Origin: Polyangium spumosum
Lineage (GTDB): Bacteria; Myxococcota_A; Polyangia; Polyangiales; Polyangiaceae
Length of the DNA: 64,000 nucleotides
Direction: 5' to 3'
NCBI RefSeq assembly: GCF_009649845.1
Contig: NZ_WJIE01000002.1
Coordinates: 62,001-126,000 of the forward strand
Shown: positions 29,200-39,322 of the stretch, piece after piece
How the letters are laid out: every line of letters begins with the position of its first letter
Numbering within the stretch: position 1 is the first letter of the stretch
Made by a program: the position numbers and the translations under genes
Notes under the pieces: generated by a model
The model's database searches: none
What the model saw: only the letters and a program-made list of their open reading frames with translations
What the model was told of the DNA's origin: nothing

Positions 29200-30576
29200 T
29201 CAACCCTCGCCGGGATCCGTCTTGCCGTGGATGCCGTGCCGCTTGAGGTACGTGCGGACGTGGGCGCGCTCCATGCCGGCCCGGCGCGCGATCTCCGAGA
29301 TGTTGCCCTTCGCCTCGTCGAAGAGCCCGGCGAAGTACTCGCGCTCGAACCGCGCGAGCACGTCGTGCTTGGCCTCCTGGAACGCCTTGCCCTTGAACGA
29401 CCCGCCCGACGCGCTCGACACCGGGCCGCCGCTCGAGGGCGCGGGCCCCGCGACGTGTGGCTCGTGGATCTCCGTCAACGCGCCGAGGTGCGCCGCCACG
29501 TCGAGCTCCTCGCCCTCACCCCCGAGCGCGTACGCCACCGCGACGGCGTTCTTCAGCTCGCGCACGTTGCCCGGCCAGTCGTGGCGCATCAGCCGCTCCA
29601 GCGTCGAGTTCGACACCCGATCGAACGCGGCCTCGTCGCCGCCGAGATCCCGGAGCATGCGGCGCACGAGCACAGGGATGTCCTCGAGCCTCTGGCGCAG
29701 CGCCGGCAGCTCGACGCGCACCTGCGCCACGCGGAAGTAGAGGTCGCTCCGGAACGCGCCGGTGTTCACGGCCCGCACGAGATCCCGCCGCGTCGCCGCC
29801 AGCACGCGGACGTCGACCTCGCGATACGACGAGCCGCCCACGCTCTTGATGCGCCGCTCGGCCAGCGCGCGCAGGAGCTTCGGCTGCACCTCGATCGGCA
29901 GCTCGCCGAGCTCGTCGAGGAAGATCGTCCCGCCCTCGGCCTCCACGAACGGCGAGAGCCGCTTGTCGACCGCGCCGGTGAACGCGCCGCGCTCGTGGCC
30001 GAAGAGCGTCGCCTCCGCGAGGCTCGACGGGATCGAGCCGCAGTCGACCACCACGAACGGCTTCTTCGCCCGCGCGCTCGCCTGGTGGATCGCCTGCGCC
30101 ACGACCTCCTTGCCCGTGCCCGTCTCGCCCGTGATCAGCACGGTGAGGTCCGTCGGCGCGACCTTCGAGAGCTTCTCGAAGATGCCGCGCATCCCGGCGC
30201 TCTGCGCGACGAGCGGGCCGAAGGCCGGGATCGCGGGCACGGTGATCCGCTCGGGCCGCGCCGGCTCGAACGAAAGCTCGGTCTCGCCGAGCCGGAGCTT
30301 GCAGGCCGCGAGCAGGTGGACCTCGCCGACGCGCACGCCGCCCGCGAACGTCCCGTTGCGGCTGCCGAGATCCCGCACGCGCACGCCCTGCTCGGTGGCC
30401 ACGAGCTCGGCGTGCACCGCGCTGATCTTGGCGTCGTCGAGCACGATGCTGCACTGGGCGTTGCGGCCCACGATCACCGGCTCCGTGCCCACCTCCACCC
30501 AGCCCGCCTTGCCCGCCTTGATGCGGCCTCCGCGGACCTCGACCTTGTTTCGCGAAAGGACGGTCGCGTCGTTCAC
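29200..30576 (-). CDS. Sigma-54-dependent transcriptional activator with an FHA domain
   Basis: GTG 30576 gives 458 residues. Residues about 25-110 are an FHA domain (VIVGRNAQCSIVLDD, ISAVHAEL, VRDLGSRNGTF) that binds phosphothreonine. The AAA+ domain has Walker A GETGTGKE, the sigma-54-contacting GAFTGA loop, Walker B GGTIFLDELGELP and the RLEDIPVLVRRML segment. A Fis-type helix-turn-helix ends the protein (KGNISEIARRAGMERAHVRTYLKRHG). It activates promoters of the -24/-12 type. The Ser/Thr kinase gene ends 16 bp upstream, so the kinase probably phosphorylates a partner recognised by the FHA domain. Such kinase-FHA-sigma-54 pairs are typical of myxobacteria. Confidence 0.93.
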   Translation of the reverse strand: MNDATVLSRNKVEVRGGRIKAGKAGWVEVGTEPVIVGRNAQCSIVLDDAKISAVHAELVATEQGVRVRDLGSRNGTFAGGVRVGEVHLLAACKLRLGETELSFEPARPERITVPAIPAFGPLVAQSAGMRGIFEKLSKVAPTDLTVLITGETGTGKEVVAQAIHQASARAKKPFVVVDCGSIPSSLAEATLFGHERGAFTGAVDKRLSPFVEAEGGTIFLDELGELPIEVQPKLLRALAERRIKSVGGSSYREVDVRVLAATRRDLVRAVNTGAFRSDLYFRVAQVRVELPALRQRLEDIPVLVRRMLRDLGGDEAAFDRVSNSTLERLMRHDWPGNVRELKNAVAVAYALGGEGEELDVAAHLGALTEIHEPHVAGPAPSSGGPVSSASGGSFKGKAFQEAKHDVLARFEREYFAGLFDEAKGNISEIARRAGMERAHVRTYLKRHGIHGKTDPGEG

Positions 30577-30592
30577 GGTCTCACCCGATTCG

Positions 30593-31720
30593 TCACCTGC
30601 CGGTCCCGCGTCCTCGCCCCGGCGCCAGGGGGACGTCGGGCAAAGGGCTCATCAGCGGCGTATCCACCGTCACCGTGGGTGGATGATCGACCCACGTCGG
30701 TTGATCGTCCTGGCTCCCCGCGAGGTCCGCCTCGTCCGCGACCGTCGGCGGATCGGGCGGGGGAAGCAGGTGCGACGACGGCTCCGGCGCCCGCACCGGC
30801 GGCGGCTGCGCCACGCGCCCGCCGGGCGCGAGCGTGCGCCACGCGTCGAGCGCCTCGAGCGCCAAGGCAAACCTGTCCTCGCGCTTGCGCGCGAGCGCGC
30901 GCTCGAGGAACCGCTCGATCCCCGCCGGCCAGCGGTCTCCCGTCGCCTCGGCCAGGCTCGGCGCTTGCCGCTCGAGCTTCATGGCCACGAGCAGCGCCGC
31001 CGTCGTCCCCTCGAAGGGCAGCCGCCCGGAGAGCGCGCGGAACGCGACGGCGCCGACCGCGTAGATGTCCGCCCGCTCGTCCGCCCGCGCGGCGCCGCGC
31101 ACCTGCTCGGGCGCCATGTATGCGAACGAGCCCAGCGTCGCGTCGAAGGCCGTCAGCGTCGGCTCGTGTTGCTCGCCGTCGCCGCGCTTGAGCTTCGAGA
31201 TCCCGAAGTCCAGGATCTTCGCGCGCTCGGGCCGCTCGGGGAACGCCGTGCGCTCGAGGAAGATGTTTCCGGGCTTCAGATCCCGATGGATCACGTCCGC
31301 CGCGTGCGCCGCGCAGAGGCCGCAGAGCACGTCCTCGATGATCGGGTAGACCTCGACGAAGGGCAGGTATTGCTCGCGCTTCAGCCGGTCGGCCAGGCTC
31401 TCGCCGTCGAGCTTCTCGAAGACCAGCAAATGCGCGCCGTCGGGCGTCAGGCCCACGTCGAGCAGGCTGCAGACGTACGGGCTCTGGATGGCGGAGGCGA
31501 TCTTGGCCTCGCGCTGGAAGCGCTGCACGAGATCGGGCTTCACGGCGGCGCGGGCGAGGAGGACCTTGATGGCCACCTCACGCCCGGTGACGTCACTACG
31601 AGCAGCCCACACCTCGCCCATACCGCCGCGGCCGAGGAGGCGGGTCACTCGGTAGCCCGCGAGGATGTCGCCAGGGTGGATCGCCACGGACCGGGGGTTT
31701 GGGGGCGAAGCTCGGGTCAT
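30593..31720 (-). CDS. Ser/Thr protein kinase
   Basis: The 375-residue protein has a Hanks-type kinase domain: YRVTRLLGRGGMGEVWAA, the lysine of VAIKVLLA, the catalytic HRDLKPGNIFL, DFGISKL, then MAPEQVRG and DIYAVGAVAFRALSGRLPF. A Pro-rich tail of about 90 residues ends the protein, with no membrane segment, so it is probably soluble. The ATG at 31720 is the only strong start, with a purine-poor upstream region. It lies directly before the FHA/sigma-54 activator and probably works with it. The phosphorylated target is unknown. Confidence 0.9.
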   Translation of the reverse strand: MTRASPPNPRSVAIHPGDILAGYRVTRLLGRGGMGEVWAARSDVTGREVAIKVLLARAAVKPDLVQRFQREAKIASAIQSPYVCSLLDVGLTPDGAHLLVFEKLDGESLADRLKREQYLPFVEVYPIIEDVLCGLCAAHAADVIHRDLKPGNIFLERTAFPERPERAKILDFGISKLKRGDGEQHEPTLTAFDATLGSFAYMAPEQVRGAARADERADIYAVGAVAFRALSGRLPFEGTTAALLVAMKLERQAPSLAEATGDRWPAGIERFLERALARKREDRFALALEALDAWRTLAPGGRVAQPPPVRAPEPSSHLLPPPDPPTVADEADLAGSQDDQPTWVDHPPTVTVDTPLMSPLPDVPLAPGRGRGTGR

Positions 31721-31874
31721 CCGAGCGGAGCCCCCAAGCGTTGACCTGCTGTCACGACCGTACCAGCGGAGGCCCGTTCATTGGAAGGAAGAAACGAGGT
31801 CGCGACGTACGGGCGTGAAATGTGTTCGGATCCCCTCGACCCTGCCTCGCACTGCCTGTACGCTCCGGCCGGCC

Positions 31875-32264
31875 ATGCCGCGAACCGCCGAGGACGTAGA
31901 GAACTTCCTCCTCCAACTGAACCGCCACTTCGAGATCGATGGCGGGACTTACCTCGTCTCCGCAGGCGCGGAGATGCCGCCGATCGCGATCCGCGTGGCG
32001 CCGCCGATCCTGGCGGTGCGCGTCGCGATCGGCCCGCTGCCGAAGGATCCGGAGCATCAGAACAAGCTCTACCGTCGCTTGCTCGAGTACAACGCGACGG
32101 ACCTGATGCACGCCGCCTATGGCATCGACGACCACACGGTCGTGCTCTCGGCCGCGTTGCCCATCGACAACCTCGACATCAACGAGCTCGAGGCGATCCT
32201 GAGCGACCTCGACCTCGCCTTGTCGAGCCACGTGCCGACGCTCCACGATCTCGCCACCACCTAG
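31875..32264 (+). CDS. YbjN/CesT-like small protein, 129 aa
   Basis: The protein starts MPRTAEDVENFLLQLNRHFE and continues with GTYLVSAG..PPIAIRVAPPILAVRVAIGPLP, LYRRLLEYNATDLMHAAYGI, VVLSAALPIDNLDINELEAIL. The order of one helix, a beta sheet, and the L-(Y)-R(R)LLEYN helix fits the YbjN/type III chaperone (CesT-like) fold, which binds other proteins. It is divergent from the kinase gene and followed 54 bp later by PspA, so it may share the PspA transcript. A role in envelope stress or as a chaperone is inference. Confidence 0.75.
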   Translation: MPRTAEDVENFLLQLNRHFEIDGGTYLVSAGAEMPPIAIRVAPPILAVRVAIGPLPKDPEHQNKLYRRLLEYNATDLMHAAYGIDDHTVVLSAALPIDNLDINELEAILSDLDLALSSHVPTLHDLATT

Positions 32265-32318
32265 CTCACAAGCTCACCGATTTCGCGAGCCTAGCTCTCG
32301 GACGAGAGGCCAATCGAG

Positions 32319-33146
32319 ATGGGAATTTTCGCGCGACTCGCCACGCTCATCAAGTCGAACCTGAACGACCTCATCAGCCGCTCGGAGGACCCCGAGAAGA
32401 TGCTGAACCAGGTCGTCATCGACATGTCCAACCAGCTCATCGAGGCGAAGAAGCAGGTGGCCGTCTCGATCGCCGACGAGAAGCGTCTGGCCAAGCAGGC
32501 CGAGCAAGAGGCCGCGAACGCCGCCGAGTGGGAGCGGCGCGCGATGCTCGCGATCAAGGCCGGCGACGACAACCTCGCCAAGGAAGCGCTCGCCCGGAAG
32601 AAGGAGCACGACCAGCTCGCCGCGTCCTACAAGGACCAGTGGACGAAGCAAAAGCAAGCGGTCGAGCAGCTCAAGACGGCCCTCCGGCTCCTCAACAACA
32701 AGATCGAGGAGGCCAAGCGCAAGAAGAACGTCCTCATCGCGCGGAAGAAGCGCGCCGAGGCGCAGAAGGCCATCCAGGAGACGCTCTCCGGCCTGAACAA
32801 CGCCTCCGCGTTCGAGACCTTCGATCGCATGTCGGCCAAGATCGACCAGATCGAGGCCGAGGCCGAGGCCGCGGGCGAGCTCCAGGAGCAGTACTCGGGC
32901 GACACGCTCGCGCACCGCTTCGGCCAGCTCGAGGCCACGGCAGGCGCCGAGGACGATCTTCTGGCGCTGAAGCGCAAGATGGGCGTCGCGCCGCCCGAGC
33001 CGCCGAAAGAGGTCGCCCCCGCGCAGGTGCGCGTCGCGGGCCCGGCCCCTGCCCCGCCGACGCAGGCGGAGCAAGACGAGCTCGCCGCCGCGCTCGCCGA
33101 GCTCGAAGCCGAAGAGCAACGCGAGCAAGCCCGCATGAAGCGCTAG
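32319..33146 (+). CDS. pspA: Phage shock protein A / IM30 (Vipp1) family protein
   Basis: The 275-residue protein opens MGIFARLATLIKSNLNDLIS, the amphipathic first helix of PspA. It continues with SEDPEKMLNQVVIDMSNQLIEAKKQVA and long Ala/Glu/Lys/Gln-rich coiled coils. PspA binds stressed inner membranes as a coat and helps hold the proton motive force. The C-terminus is longer than in E. coli, with a Pro-rich stretch (PPEPPKEVAPAQV) and a final charged helix. It lies between the YbjN-like gene and a P-type ATPase on the same strand, the ATPase starting 16 bp after the stop. The three may form an envelope-homeostasis operon. Confidence 0.93.
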   Translation: MGIFARLATLIKSNLNDLISRSEDPEKMLNQVVIDMSNQLIEAKKQVAVSIADEKRLAKQAEQEAANAAEWERRAMLAIKAGDDNLAKEALARKKEHDQLAASYKDQWTKQKQAVEQLKTALRLLNNKIEEAKRKKNVLIARKKRAEAQKAIQETLSGLNNASAFETFDRMSAKIDQIEAEAEAAGELQEQYSGDTLAHRFGQLEATAGAEDDLLALKRKMGVAPPEPPKEVAPAQVRVAGPAPAPPTQAEQDELAAALAELEAEEQREQARMKR

Positions 33147-33162
33147 CCGAATAGTACCTGCC

Positions 33163-35997
33163 ATGAGTGAAGCTGGGACGACGGGCACGGGTTCCGTCCG
33201 CCCCCCCGAGCCGCGCACGCCTGCGAGCAAGACGCAGCCGCCCGCGGCCGGTGGGAAGGGCGGACCCGTTTACGCAGAGGACATCGACGGCCTGCTCGGT
33301 CGGCTCGGCGCGAGCTCGATCGACGGGCTCGACGAGGCCGAGGCCGCGGGGAGGCTCGCGAAGTACGGCAAGAACAGGCTCCCCGATCCGCCGCGGAAGA
33401 GCACGCTCCGGAGGCTGCTCGAGCAGTTCGCGAACCCGCTCGTCCTGACGCTGCTCGCCGCCGCCGCGATCGCGGTCGTCGTGGGCTTCACGGACCACGA
33501 GGGCGGGATCCTGAGCCGCTTCGGCGACGCGATCGCGATCCTGCTCATCGTCATCCTCAACGCGTTCCTCGGCTACTACCAGGAGCGCCGCGCGGAGGCC
33601 GCGCTCGACGCGCTGCAGAAGCTCACCGCGCCGGCCGCGCGCGTGCGTCGCGGCGGCAAGGTGAAGGTCATCCCGGCCGAGGAGGTGGTCCCCGGCGACC
33701 TGCTCGAGCTCGAGGCGGGTGACGCGATCGCGGCCGACGCGCGGCTCGTGCAGACGATCGACCTCGCGACCGAGGAGGCGGCGCTCACGGGCGAGAGCAC
33801 GGCCTCGATGAAGGACGCGCTCGCGCCTGTCGGTGCCGACGCGCCGCTCGGCGATCGCGTGAACATGGTCTTCACGGGGACGACGGTCGTGCGCGGCAAG
33901 GCGCGCGCCGTCGTCACGACGACCGGCAGCGGCACGGAGCTCGGCCGGATCGGCGAGATGATCAGCTCCGTCGGCGAGACGAAGACGCCGCTCGAGGAGC
34001 GCCTCGAGGCGTTCGGCTCGACGATCCTGCGCGTCTGCCTGGTCCTCTCGGCGGTGCTGCTCGGCTGGGGCTTCCTGCGCGGCGGTCGGCCCTGGCACGA
34101 GCTCTTGCTCGAGGCCGTGAGCCTCGCGGTCGCCGCGATCCCCGAGGGTCTGCCTGCGATCACGACGATCACGCTCGCGCTCGGCATGCAGCGCATGGCG
34201 AAGCGCGGGGCCATCGTGCGCAAGCTGCCGGCGGTCGAGACGCTCGGCGCGGCGACGGTCATCGCCTCGGACAAGACCGGCACGCTCACGCAGAACGAGA
34301 TGACCGTCCGCGTCGTGTACGCGGGCGGCAAGCGCTACCAGGTCACGGGCGAGGGGTACGACCCGGCGGGCGGGTTCCGGCATCACGAGGGAGAAATCGA
34401 CCTCGAGCTCGACAAGCTCCCGGCGCCGCTCACCTACACGCTGGCCACGGCCGCGCTCTGCAACAACGCGCACCTCGAGCAGGACAAGGAGACGAAGAAG
34501 TGGCGCATCGTCGGTGATCCGACGGAGGGCGCGCTGCTCGCGCTCGCGGCGAAGGGCAACCTCGCCCGCGAGTCCGTCGCTCCTTCGCACCAGTTCGTCC
34601 ACGAGCTGCCCTTCGACAGCGACCGCAAGCGCATGACGGTGATCACGCGCGACAAGAACGGCCGCGAGATCGCGCACGTGAAGGGCAGCGTCGACGTGCT
34701 GCTCCCGCTCTGCAGCAAGTACGCGACCGACGACGGCGTGCGTGGCATGACCGAGGAGGATCGGCGCACGGTGACGGCCGTCGCCGAGGAGATGAGCTCG
34801 CAGGCGCTGCGCGTGCTCGCGATCTGCCGCCGCGTGCGCAAGGACGTCGGGGAGGACGGCGACGTCGAGCGCGAGCTCACGTTCCTCGGCCTCGTGGGCA
34901 TGATGGATCCGCCACGCGCGGGCGTGAAGGAGGCCGTCGCGACCTGCAAACGCGCCGGGATCCGCGCGGTCATGATCACCGGCGATCACAAGCTCACGGC
35001 GACGGCGATCGCCAAGGAGATCGGCCTCTGGGACGAGGGTGACGAGGCGATCACGGGCTCGGAGCTCGCGAAGATGAGCGACGAGGAGCTCGCGAAGCGC
35101 GTGGAGCACCTGCGCGTCTTCGCGCGGACGACGGCCGAGCAGAAGCTCCGCATCGTGCGGGCCTTCAAGGCGAAGGGCCACGTCGTGGCGATGACGGGCG
35201 ACGGCGTGAACGACGCGCCGGCGCTGCGCGAGTCGCACATCGGCGTGGCGATGGGCCTCGGCGGCACGGACGTCGCGCGCCAGGCGGGCGACCTCGTGCT
35301 CGCGGACGACAACTTCGCCACGATCGTCGAGGCCGTGCGCGAGGGCCGCGCGATCTACCGCAACATCCAGAAGTTCATCTTCTTCTTGCTGTCGTCGAAC
35401 ATGGGCCTGCTCGTGGCCGTGTTCGTGGTCTCGTTCGTCGGCAAGTGGCCGCCCCTGACGCCGCTCATGATCCTCTGGATCAACCTCGTCACGAACGGCC
35501 TTCCGGCGCTGGCGCTGGGCATCGATCCGCCGGACCCGCACCTCATGCGCGAGCCGCCGCGCGACACGAGCGAGGGCCTGCTGAACCGCCGCGACTACCT
35601 GGGGATCCTCTACGTCGGCGGCATCATGGGCCTCGCCGCGATCGCGCTCTACATCCTCTCGCCGCAGGACGAAGAGGGCCTGCTCCGCACGCGCGCGCTC
35701 GCGTTCTCGCTGCTCGCGCTCTCGCCGCTCTTCCACGCGTGGAGCTGCCGGAGCCCGATCCTCTCGGCGCTCTCGTCGAAGCCACTCGTGAGCCTGCCGC
35801 TCGTGCTCGCGTGCCTGACGAGCGCGGCGATCCACTTCGTCGCGATCCTGGTGCCGAGCCTGCGCCCGGTCTTCCGCACCTACGCGATGGAAGCAAACGA
35901 CTGGATGATGCTGCTCGGCCTCTCGGCCCTCGTGGTCCCGGCCGTGGAGATCGCGAAGGTCGTCTATCGGGCGATCCTCAAGCCGACCACCCGCTGA
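33163..35997 (+). CDS. P2-type cation-transporting ATPase (Ca2+-type)
   Basis: The 944-residue protein has all P-type landmarks: the N-terminal cation_ATPase_N segment, TGES in the actuator domain (LTGEST), PEGLP at 327-331 in the fourth membrane helix, the phosphorylation site DKTGT (Asp370), KGSVDVLLP in the nucleotide domain, and [20 protein letters not shown]. Membrane helices pair around 95-130, 275-340 and in the last third. PEGLP and the overall length match SERCA/PMCA-like Ca2+ pumps of bacteria, which can also carry Mn2+ or other divalent ions. It follows pspA by 16 bp and converges on the Rpn gene, whose stop starts 1 bp away. Confidence 0.92.
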   Translation: MSEAGTTGTGSVRPPEPRTPASKTQPPAAGGKGGPVYAEDIDGLLGRLGASSIDGLDEAEAAGRLAKYGKNRLPDPPRKSTLRRLLEQFANPLVLTLLAAAAIAVVVGFTDHEGGILSRFGDAIAILLIVILNAFLGYYQERRAEAALDALQKLTAPAARVRRGGKVKVIPAEEVVPGDLLELEAGDAIAADARLVQTIDLATEEAALTGESTASMKDALAPVGADAPLGDRVNMVFTGTTVVRGKARAVVTTTGSGTELGRIGEMISSVGETKTPLEERLEAFGSTILRVCLVLSAVLLGWGFLRGGRPWHELLLEAVSLAVAAIPEGLPAITTITLALGMQRMAKRGAIVRKLPAVETLGAATVIASDKTGTLTQNEMTVRVVYAGGKRYQVTGEGYDPAGGFRHHEGEIDLELDKLPAPLTYTLATAALCNNAHLEQDKETKKWRIVGDPTEGALLALAAKGNLARESVAPSHQFVHELPFDSDRKRMTVITRDKNGREIAHVKGSVDVLLPLCSKYATDDGVRGMTEEDRRTVTAVAEEMSSQALRVLAICRRVRKDVGEDGDVERELTFLGLVGMMDPPRAGVKEAVATCKRAGIRAVMITGDHKLTATAIAKEIGLWDEGDEAITGSELAKMSDEELAKRVEHLRVFARTTAEQKLRIVRAFKAKGHVVAMTGDGVNDAPALRESHIGVAMGLGGTDVARQAGDLVLADDNFATIVEAVREGRAIYRNIQKFIFFLLSSNMGLLVAVFVVSFVGKWPPLTPLMILWINLVTNGLPALALGIDPPDPHLMREPPRDTSEGLLNRRDYLGILYVGGIMGLAAIALYILSPQDEEGLLRTRALAFSLLALSPLFHAWSCRSPILSALSSKPLVSLPLVLACLTSAAIHFVAILVPSLRPVFRTYAMEANDWMMLLGLSALVVPAVEIAKVVYRAILKPTTR

Positions 35998-35998
35998 A

Positions 35999-36883
35999 TC
36001 ACGGCCAACGACGCTCGCGACGCAGGTGCGCGAGCAACGCTTCGAGCCCGGCTGCGTCGAACGCGGCGAGCTGGGCTCGGCGCGCGTCGTCGAGCTCGAT
36101 ACCGAGCACGTCACACGTCGCGACGATGCCCTGACGAATCCCCTCCTCGAGCCCTTCCCTACGCGCCAGCGAGAGCGCACCGCGCTCGTTCTGGATCGCC
36201 ATGCCCGAGGCGATGTACGCGTCCCACTCCTCCCGCGTGAAGCTCGCCGTTCGAGCTGCCTCCAGGGCCGCCACGAGCGGCGGGTGCTGGAGTGAAGGCG
36301 GGATCATCGTCAGGTTGCGGGCTTCGCGGAAGAAGTACGCCCACTTCTCGACGAGCGTCTCGGGCTCTCGCGACGTGTCGTACTTGGGCAGTTCCAGGAA
36401 GACGAACTGAAGCTCGGGCAAGCCACGCACGCCGCTGGTCTGCTCCTGCATGCGCCACCGGCTGAGCATCGGGACCGCCGCGCCGTCCGTCTGTGGCCAG
36501 AGCTCGAAGTCGCAGATGCTGATGCCGATGACGTCGTCGAGTTCGGGGTAGTCGTCGCCGACCTCGAGCTGGTTCGTGTAGGCCTTGGCGACGTTGTAGA
36601 CGACGCGTTTCTCGAAGGCCTCGACGTTGAGCACCTGCATCTCGACGACGTACGTGGTGCCGCGCGCGTCGACGCACTTCACGTCGACGATGGAGTACTT
36701 GAGCTCGCTCACCTTGGGGCGCTGCTCGGCCGGCAAGAACGAGACATCGGTGATGCGATGTGCGTAGTCGAGGCCGAGCACGTCGTTCAGGAAGCCGATG
36801 AGGGCGGACTTGTGCTCCTCGGTCCCGAAGATCCGCTGGAAGACGAAGTCGGTCTTGGGATCGGCGAAGACGGGGCGGGTCAT
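35999..36883 (-). CDS. Rpn-family PD-(D/E)XK nuclease
   Basis: The 294-residue protein begins FADPKTDFVFQRIFGTEEHKSALIGFLNDVLG, the signature of the Rpn (recombination-promoting nuclease, PDDEXK transposase-like) family. The nuclease core follows: SIVDVKCVDARGTTYVVEMQV, where D..E.Q is the catalytic pattern, then KRVVYNVAKAY. The C-terminal third is a variable helical region. The start lies 9 bp after the helicase stop on the same strand, so it is the last gene of the defence-like operon. Rpn proteins of E. coli promote DNA breaks and some have been reported to give phage defence. Its place here suggests an effector nuclease, although Rpn genes also occur alone. Confidence 0.88.
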   Translation of the reverse strand: MTRPVFADPKTDFVFQRIFGTEEHKSALIGFLNDVLGLDYAHRITDVSFLPAEQRPKVSELKYSIVDVKCVDARGTTYVVEMQVLNVEAFEKRVVYNVAKAYTNQLEVGDDYPELDDVIGISICDFELWPQTDGAAVPMLSRWRMQEQTSGVRGLPELQFVFLELPKYDTSREPETLVEKWAYFFREARNLTMIPPSLQHPPLVAALEAARTASFTREEWDAYIASGMAIQNERGALSLARREGLEEGIRQGIVATCDVLGIELDDARRAQLAAFDAAGLEALLAHLRRERRWP

Positions 36884-36892
36884 GGGGATGTT

Positions 36893-39322
36893 CTAGCGTG
36901 GTCGCCCCAGAGTTCGAGGCGTGGGCTTCTGCGAGCGCCGTGACGGGGCGAAGGGTCGAAGGTCGATCATCACCTTCTCCCGCTCCTCGGGCGTCATCCG
37001 TCCTCGCTCCTCGACGACGTTCACGTCGGCGGCTCCCTCTTCGTCCTCCTCCGCAGGCCCTTTCAGGAGCGCCTTGCGTTTCGATCCGATGAGCACCTGA
37101 AACCACGCGTCCCGCTGCATGACGGTGTGGAAGATCCGCTCCTCGTAGGTGTCCTTCAGCAGGAAGAAGTGCACCTCGACGGGGCCCTCGGACTCCGTCT
37201 TTCGCCCCTTGCGATCGACGCGCCCCTCGCGCTGCTCCATCTTCGCGGGGTTCCACTCCACGTCGTAGTGGAGGACGTAACGGGTGTGGGCCTGGAGATC
37301 GATTCCCTCCTCGCCGACGCGGCTCACGAGGAGCACGAGCGGCGCGTAGGGCCGGTTGAAATTCTCGCGTCGCGCGTCGCGATTCTCGCTGGCCTGCTTA
37401 CCATCAAACCGCGCGACGTAATCGTGGGCTGCGTACAGGTCGTCGATGTAGCGCCATTCTCGGCGCGCCTGCTCGACGGGATCGTCCTCTCCCTGCTCCG
37501 TGTCTTCGAAGATGCGTACGATCTTCGCGAGCTTTCCTCGCAGCTCGTCACCCACCTGTGTCCGCACGAATGCTCGTACGTCCGCGTCCGTCGGCCGCGC
37601 GCCGCGGCTCGGCTTCATCGACCTCGCGAGGTGCAGCAAGAAGAGCGGCTGCGCGCAATGCCTGGAGGCTCGGCGGAACATCGCGTCGACGAGATCCATC
37701 TTGTCCCCCGGCACCTCGTCCGCCGATGCGTCGAGCAGCACGCGCGTCCTGTCCAGGGCGTCTCGACCGAACTCCTTGCGTAGCTCGTCGTGCGTCACGC
37801 GGCGCTCCTCGTCGAGGGCTCTTCGGACGGCGGCTTGCGCTGCCGAGGGCTTCGCCCAGCCCGCGGCCCTCACTTGCTCCTCGACGAAGGGCTTTACGCG
37901 GTCTGCGACGACCTCCTCGAGCGCCGCCTTCAGCGCTCCGGCCGTGTACATCAGGGTGTTGAAGACGAGGATCTTGCTCAACGTCGCGCCGGGCTTGCTG
38001 CGCACCCTCTCGATCTGCCGGTCGAGGATGCCCCCTACCACGCTGCGGAGGGCGGCGATCTTCGGGTGGACGTGCCCCGTCGATCGCAGCCGTTCGAGGG
38101 CGGCTCGGGTTTCGACGGCGCGAGGCAGCCGCTCCTTGTTGAGAACGCGGCTCGCTTCGAGCTGCTCGTAACTCGAAAGGCATTGCCGCAGATCTCCTGC
38201 GACGAACGAACGAGCCTCCTCCCCCTTGTTCGCGGCCTGCTGCGCGTCCACGAGCACGTCACGAAGATGCAGGTAGACCCACGTGTCCTCCCCTTCGAGG
38301 GGGATGAGCGGGCTCTCCTGCACCACGGGACGCATATCGTCCAGCTTGTTGAATGCCCGGGCGACGTACCCGCCGTTCCTCTTCTCCGTCAGGGCATAAC
38401 CACGGTGGTGCTGGTCCTTGACGTTGCGAATCAGGTAACGCCGCAAGAGCGCCTGCAAGCCCGGCGTCCCTGGGCGCTGCCCGCCGGACGCGTCACGCAG
38501 CCGCAGGTTGTTCAAGCACTCCACGATCTCCCTCCGGCCCGCGTCCGTGGGCAGGAAGGTGCGCTTGTTGTGGAAACGCCCGAGCATCCTCTCGTATCGG
38601 GCGAGCCCGTCTTCGATCTGGTCGAGGTCCTCCTCGCAGGCGCCCACGATGCGCAGCAGGTTGACCATTTCCTTGATCTCGAGCTGGAACGGCGTCGCCG
38701 TGAGCGCGAGCGTGAACCTCGCGAAGAGCCCGTCCCTCCGGCTCTCCACGGTCTGCTTGGGGAAAAAGACGCGGCTGTGCTTCGTGTGAAGCCCGGTGAA
38801 ATGGTGCGCCTCGTCGACGATGACGACGTCCCAGACCGTCTGCCCGAGCCACCGCATAACCGAGGAAGCGTCGTGGGTTTTGCTCTCCGTGAGCAAGAGC
38901 GGCTTCACGACGTACATGCGGTTTCGAGGGACCACGCCGATCCCCTTACCGTCCCCGGGTCTCCGTATCTCCTCGACATTGCGGAGCATGTCACGGAAGC
39001 CCTTCCAGTCGGCCGTCGAGACGTATCGCTGAAAGCCCTCCTCGCCGTCCGTGCTCGTGATCTCTCGGGCCCACTTGCTCATGAGCGCCTGCTCGGCCAC
39101 CACCAGCACGCGCTGAATGGGCTCTCGCGTGCCGCGGAAATGCCGCCATAGCAGCGCCGTGATCCCGAGCGCCTCGTACGTCTTTCCGCAACCGACCTCG
39201 TCCGCCAGCACAACACCGCTCTGCTCCCGCACGAGAAGCGCATCGAGCGCGGCGCGCACCGCGAGCATCTGATCGTCTGCATTGAGGTCGATGTGAGAAA
39301 GGAGCTCGTCGATATCCACCAT
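36893..39322 (-). CDS. SNF2-like helicase/ATPase
   Basis: ATG 39322 shares one base with the preceding stop (TGATG). The protein (809 residues) starts MVDIDELLSHIDLNADDQML, then Walker A DEVGCGKT (41-48), a DEAH box (VDEAHHF), LTATPF, and in the C-terminal half the SNF2 second-lobe motifs LLVSRVGEEGIDLQ, HYDVEWNPAKMEQREGRVDRKG. This is the superfamily II ATPase layout found in DNA-translocating restriction and defence systems. It probably translocates on DNA for the PLD nuclease. Four genes (499-residue protein, PLD, helicase, Rpn) are chained without gaps, which marks one functional unit. Confidence 0.92.
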   Translation of the reverse strand: MVDIDELLSHIDLNADDQMLAVRAALDALLVREQSGVVLADEVGCGKTYEALGITALLWRHFRGTREPIQRVLVVAEQALMSKWAREITSTDGEEGFQRYVSTADWKGFRDMLRNVEEIRRPGDGKGIGVVPRNRMYVVKPLLLTESKTHDASSVMRWLGQTVWDVVIVDEAHHFTGLHTKHSRVFFPKQTVESRRDGLFARFTLALTATPFQLEIKEMVNLLRIVGACEEDLDQIEDGLARYERMLGRFHNKRTFLPTDAGRREIVECLNNLRLRDASGGQRPGTPGLQALLRRYLIRNVKDQHHRGYALTEKRNGGYVARAFNKLDDMRPVVQESPLIPLEGEDTWVYLHLRDVLVDAQQAANKGEEARSFVAGDLRQCLSSYEQLEASRVLNKERLPRAVETRAALERLRSTGHVHPKIAALRSVVGGILDRQIERVRSKPGATLSKILVFNTLMYTAGALKAALEEVVADRVKPFVEEQVRAAGWAKPSAAQAAVRRALDEERRVTHDELRKEFGRDALDRTRVLLDASADEVPGDKMDLVDAMFRRASRHCAQPLFLLHLARSMKPSRGARPTDADVRAFVRTQVGDELRGKLAKIVRIFEDTEQGEDDPVEQARREWRYIDDLYAAHDYVARFDGKQASENRDARRENFNRPYAPLVLLVSRVGEEGIDLQAHTRYVLHYDVEWNPAKMEQREGRVDRKGRKTESEGPVEVHFFLLKDTYEERIFHTVMQRDAWFQVLIGSKRKALLKGPAEEDEEGAADVNVVEERGRMTPEEREKVMIDLRPFAPSRRSQKPTPRTLGRPR

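Noticed and set aside
32734-36180. Very long minus-strand open frame opposite the P-type ATPase
   Set aside because: The frame is an artefact of GC bias; the plus strand has an intact P-type ATPase with all catalytic motifs.
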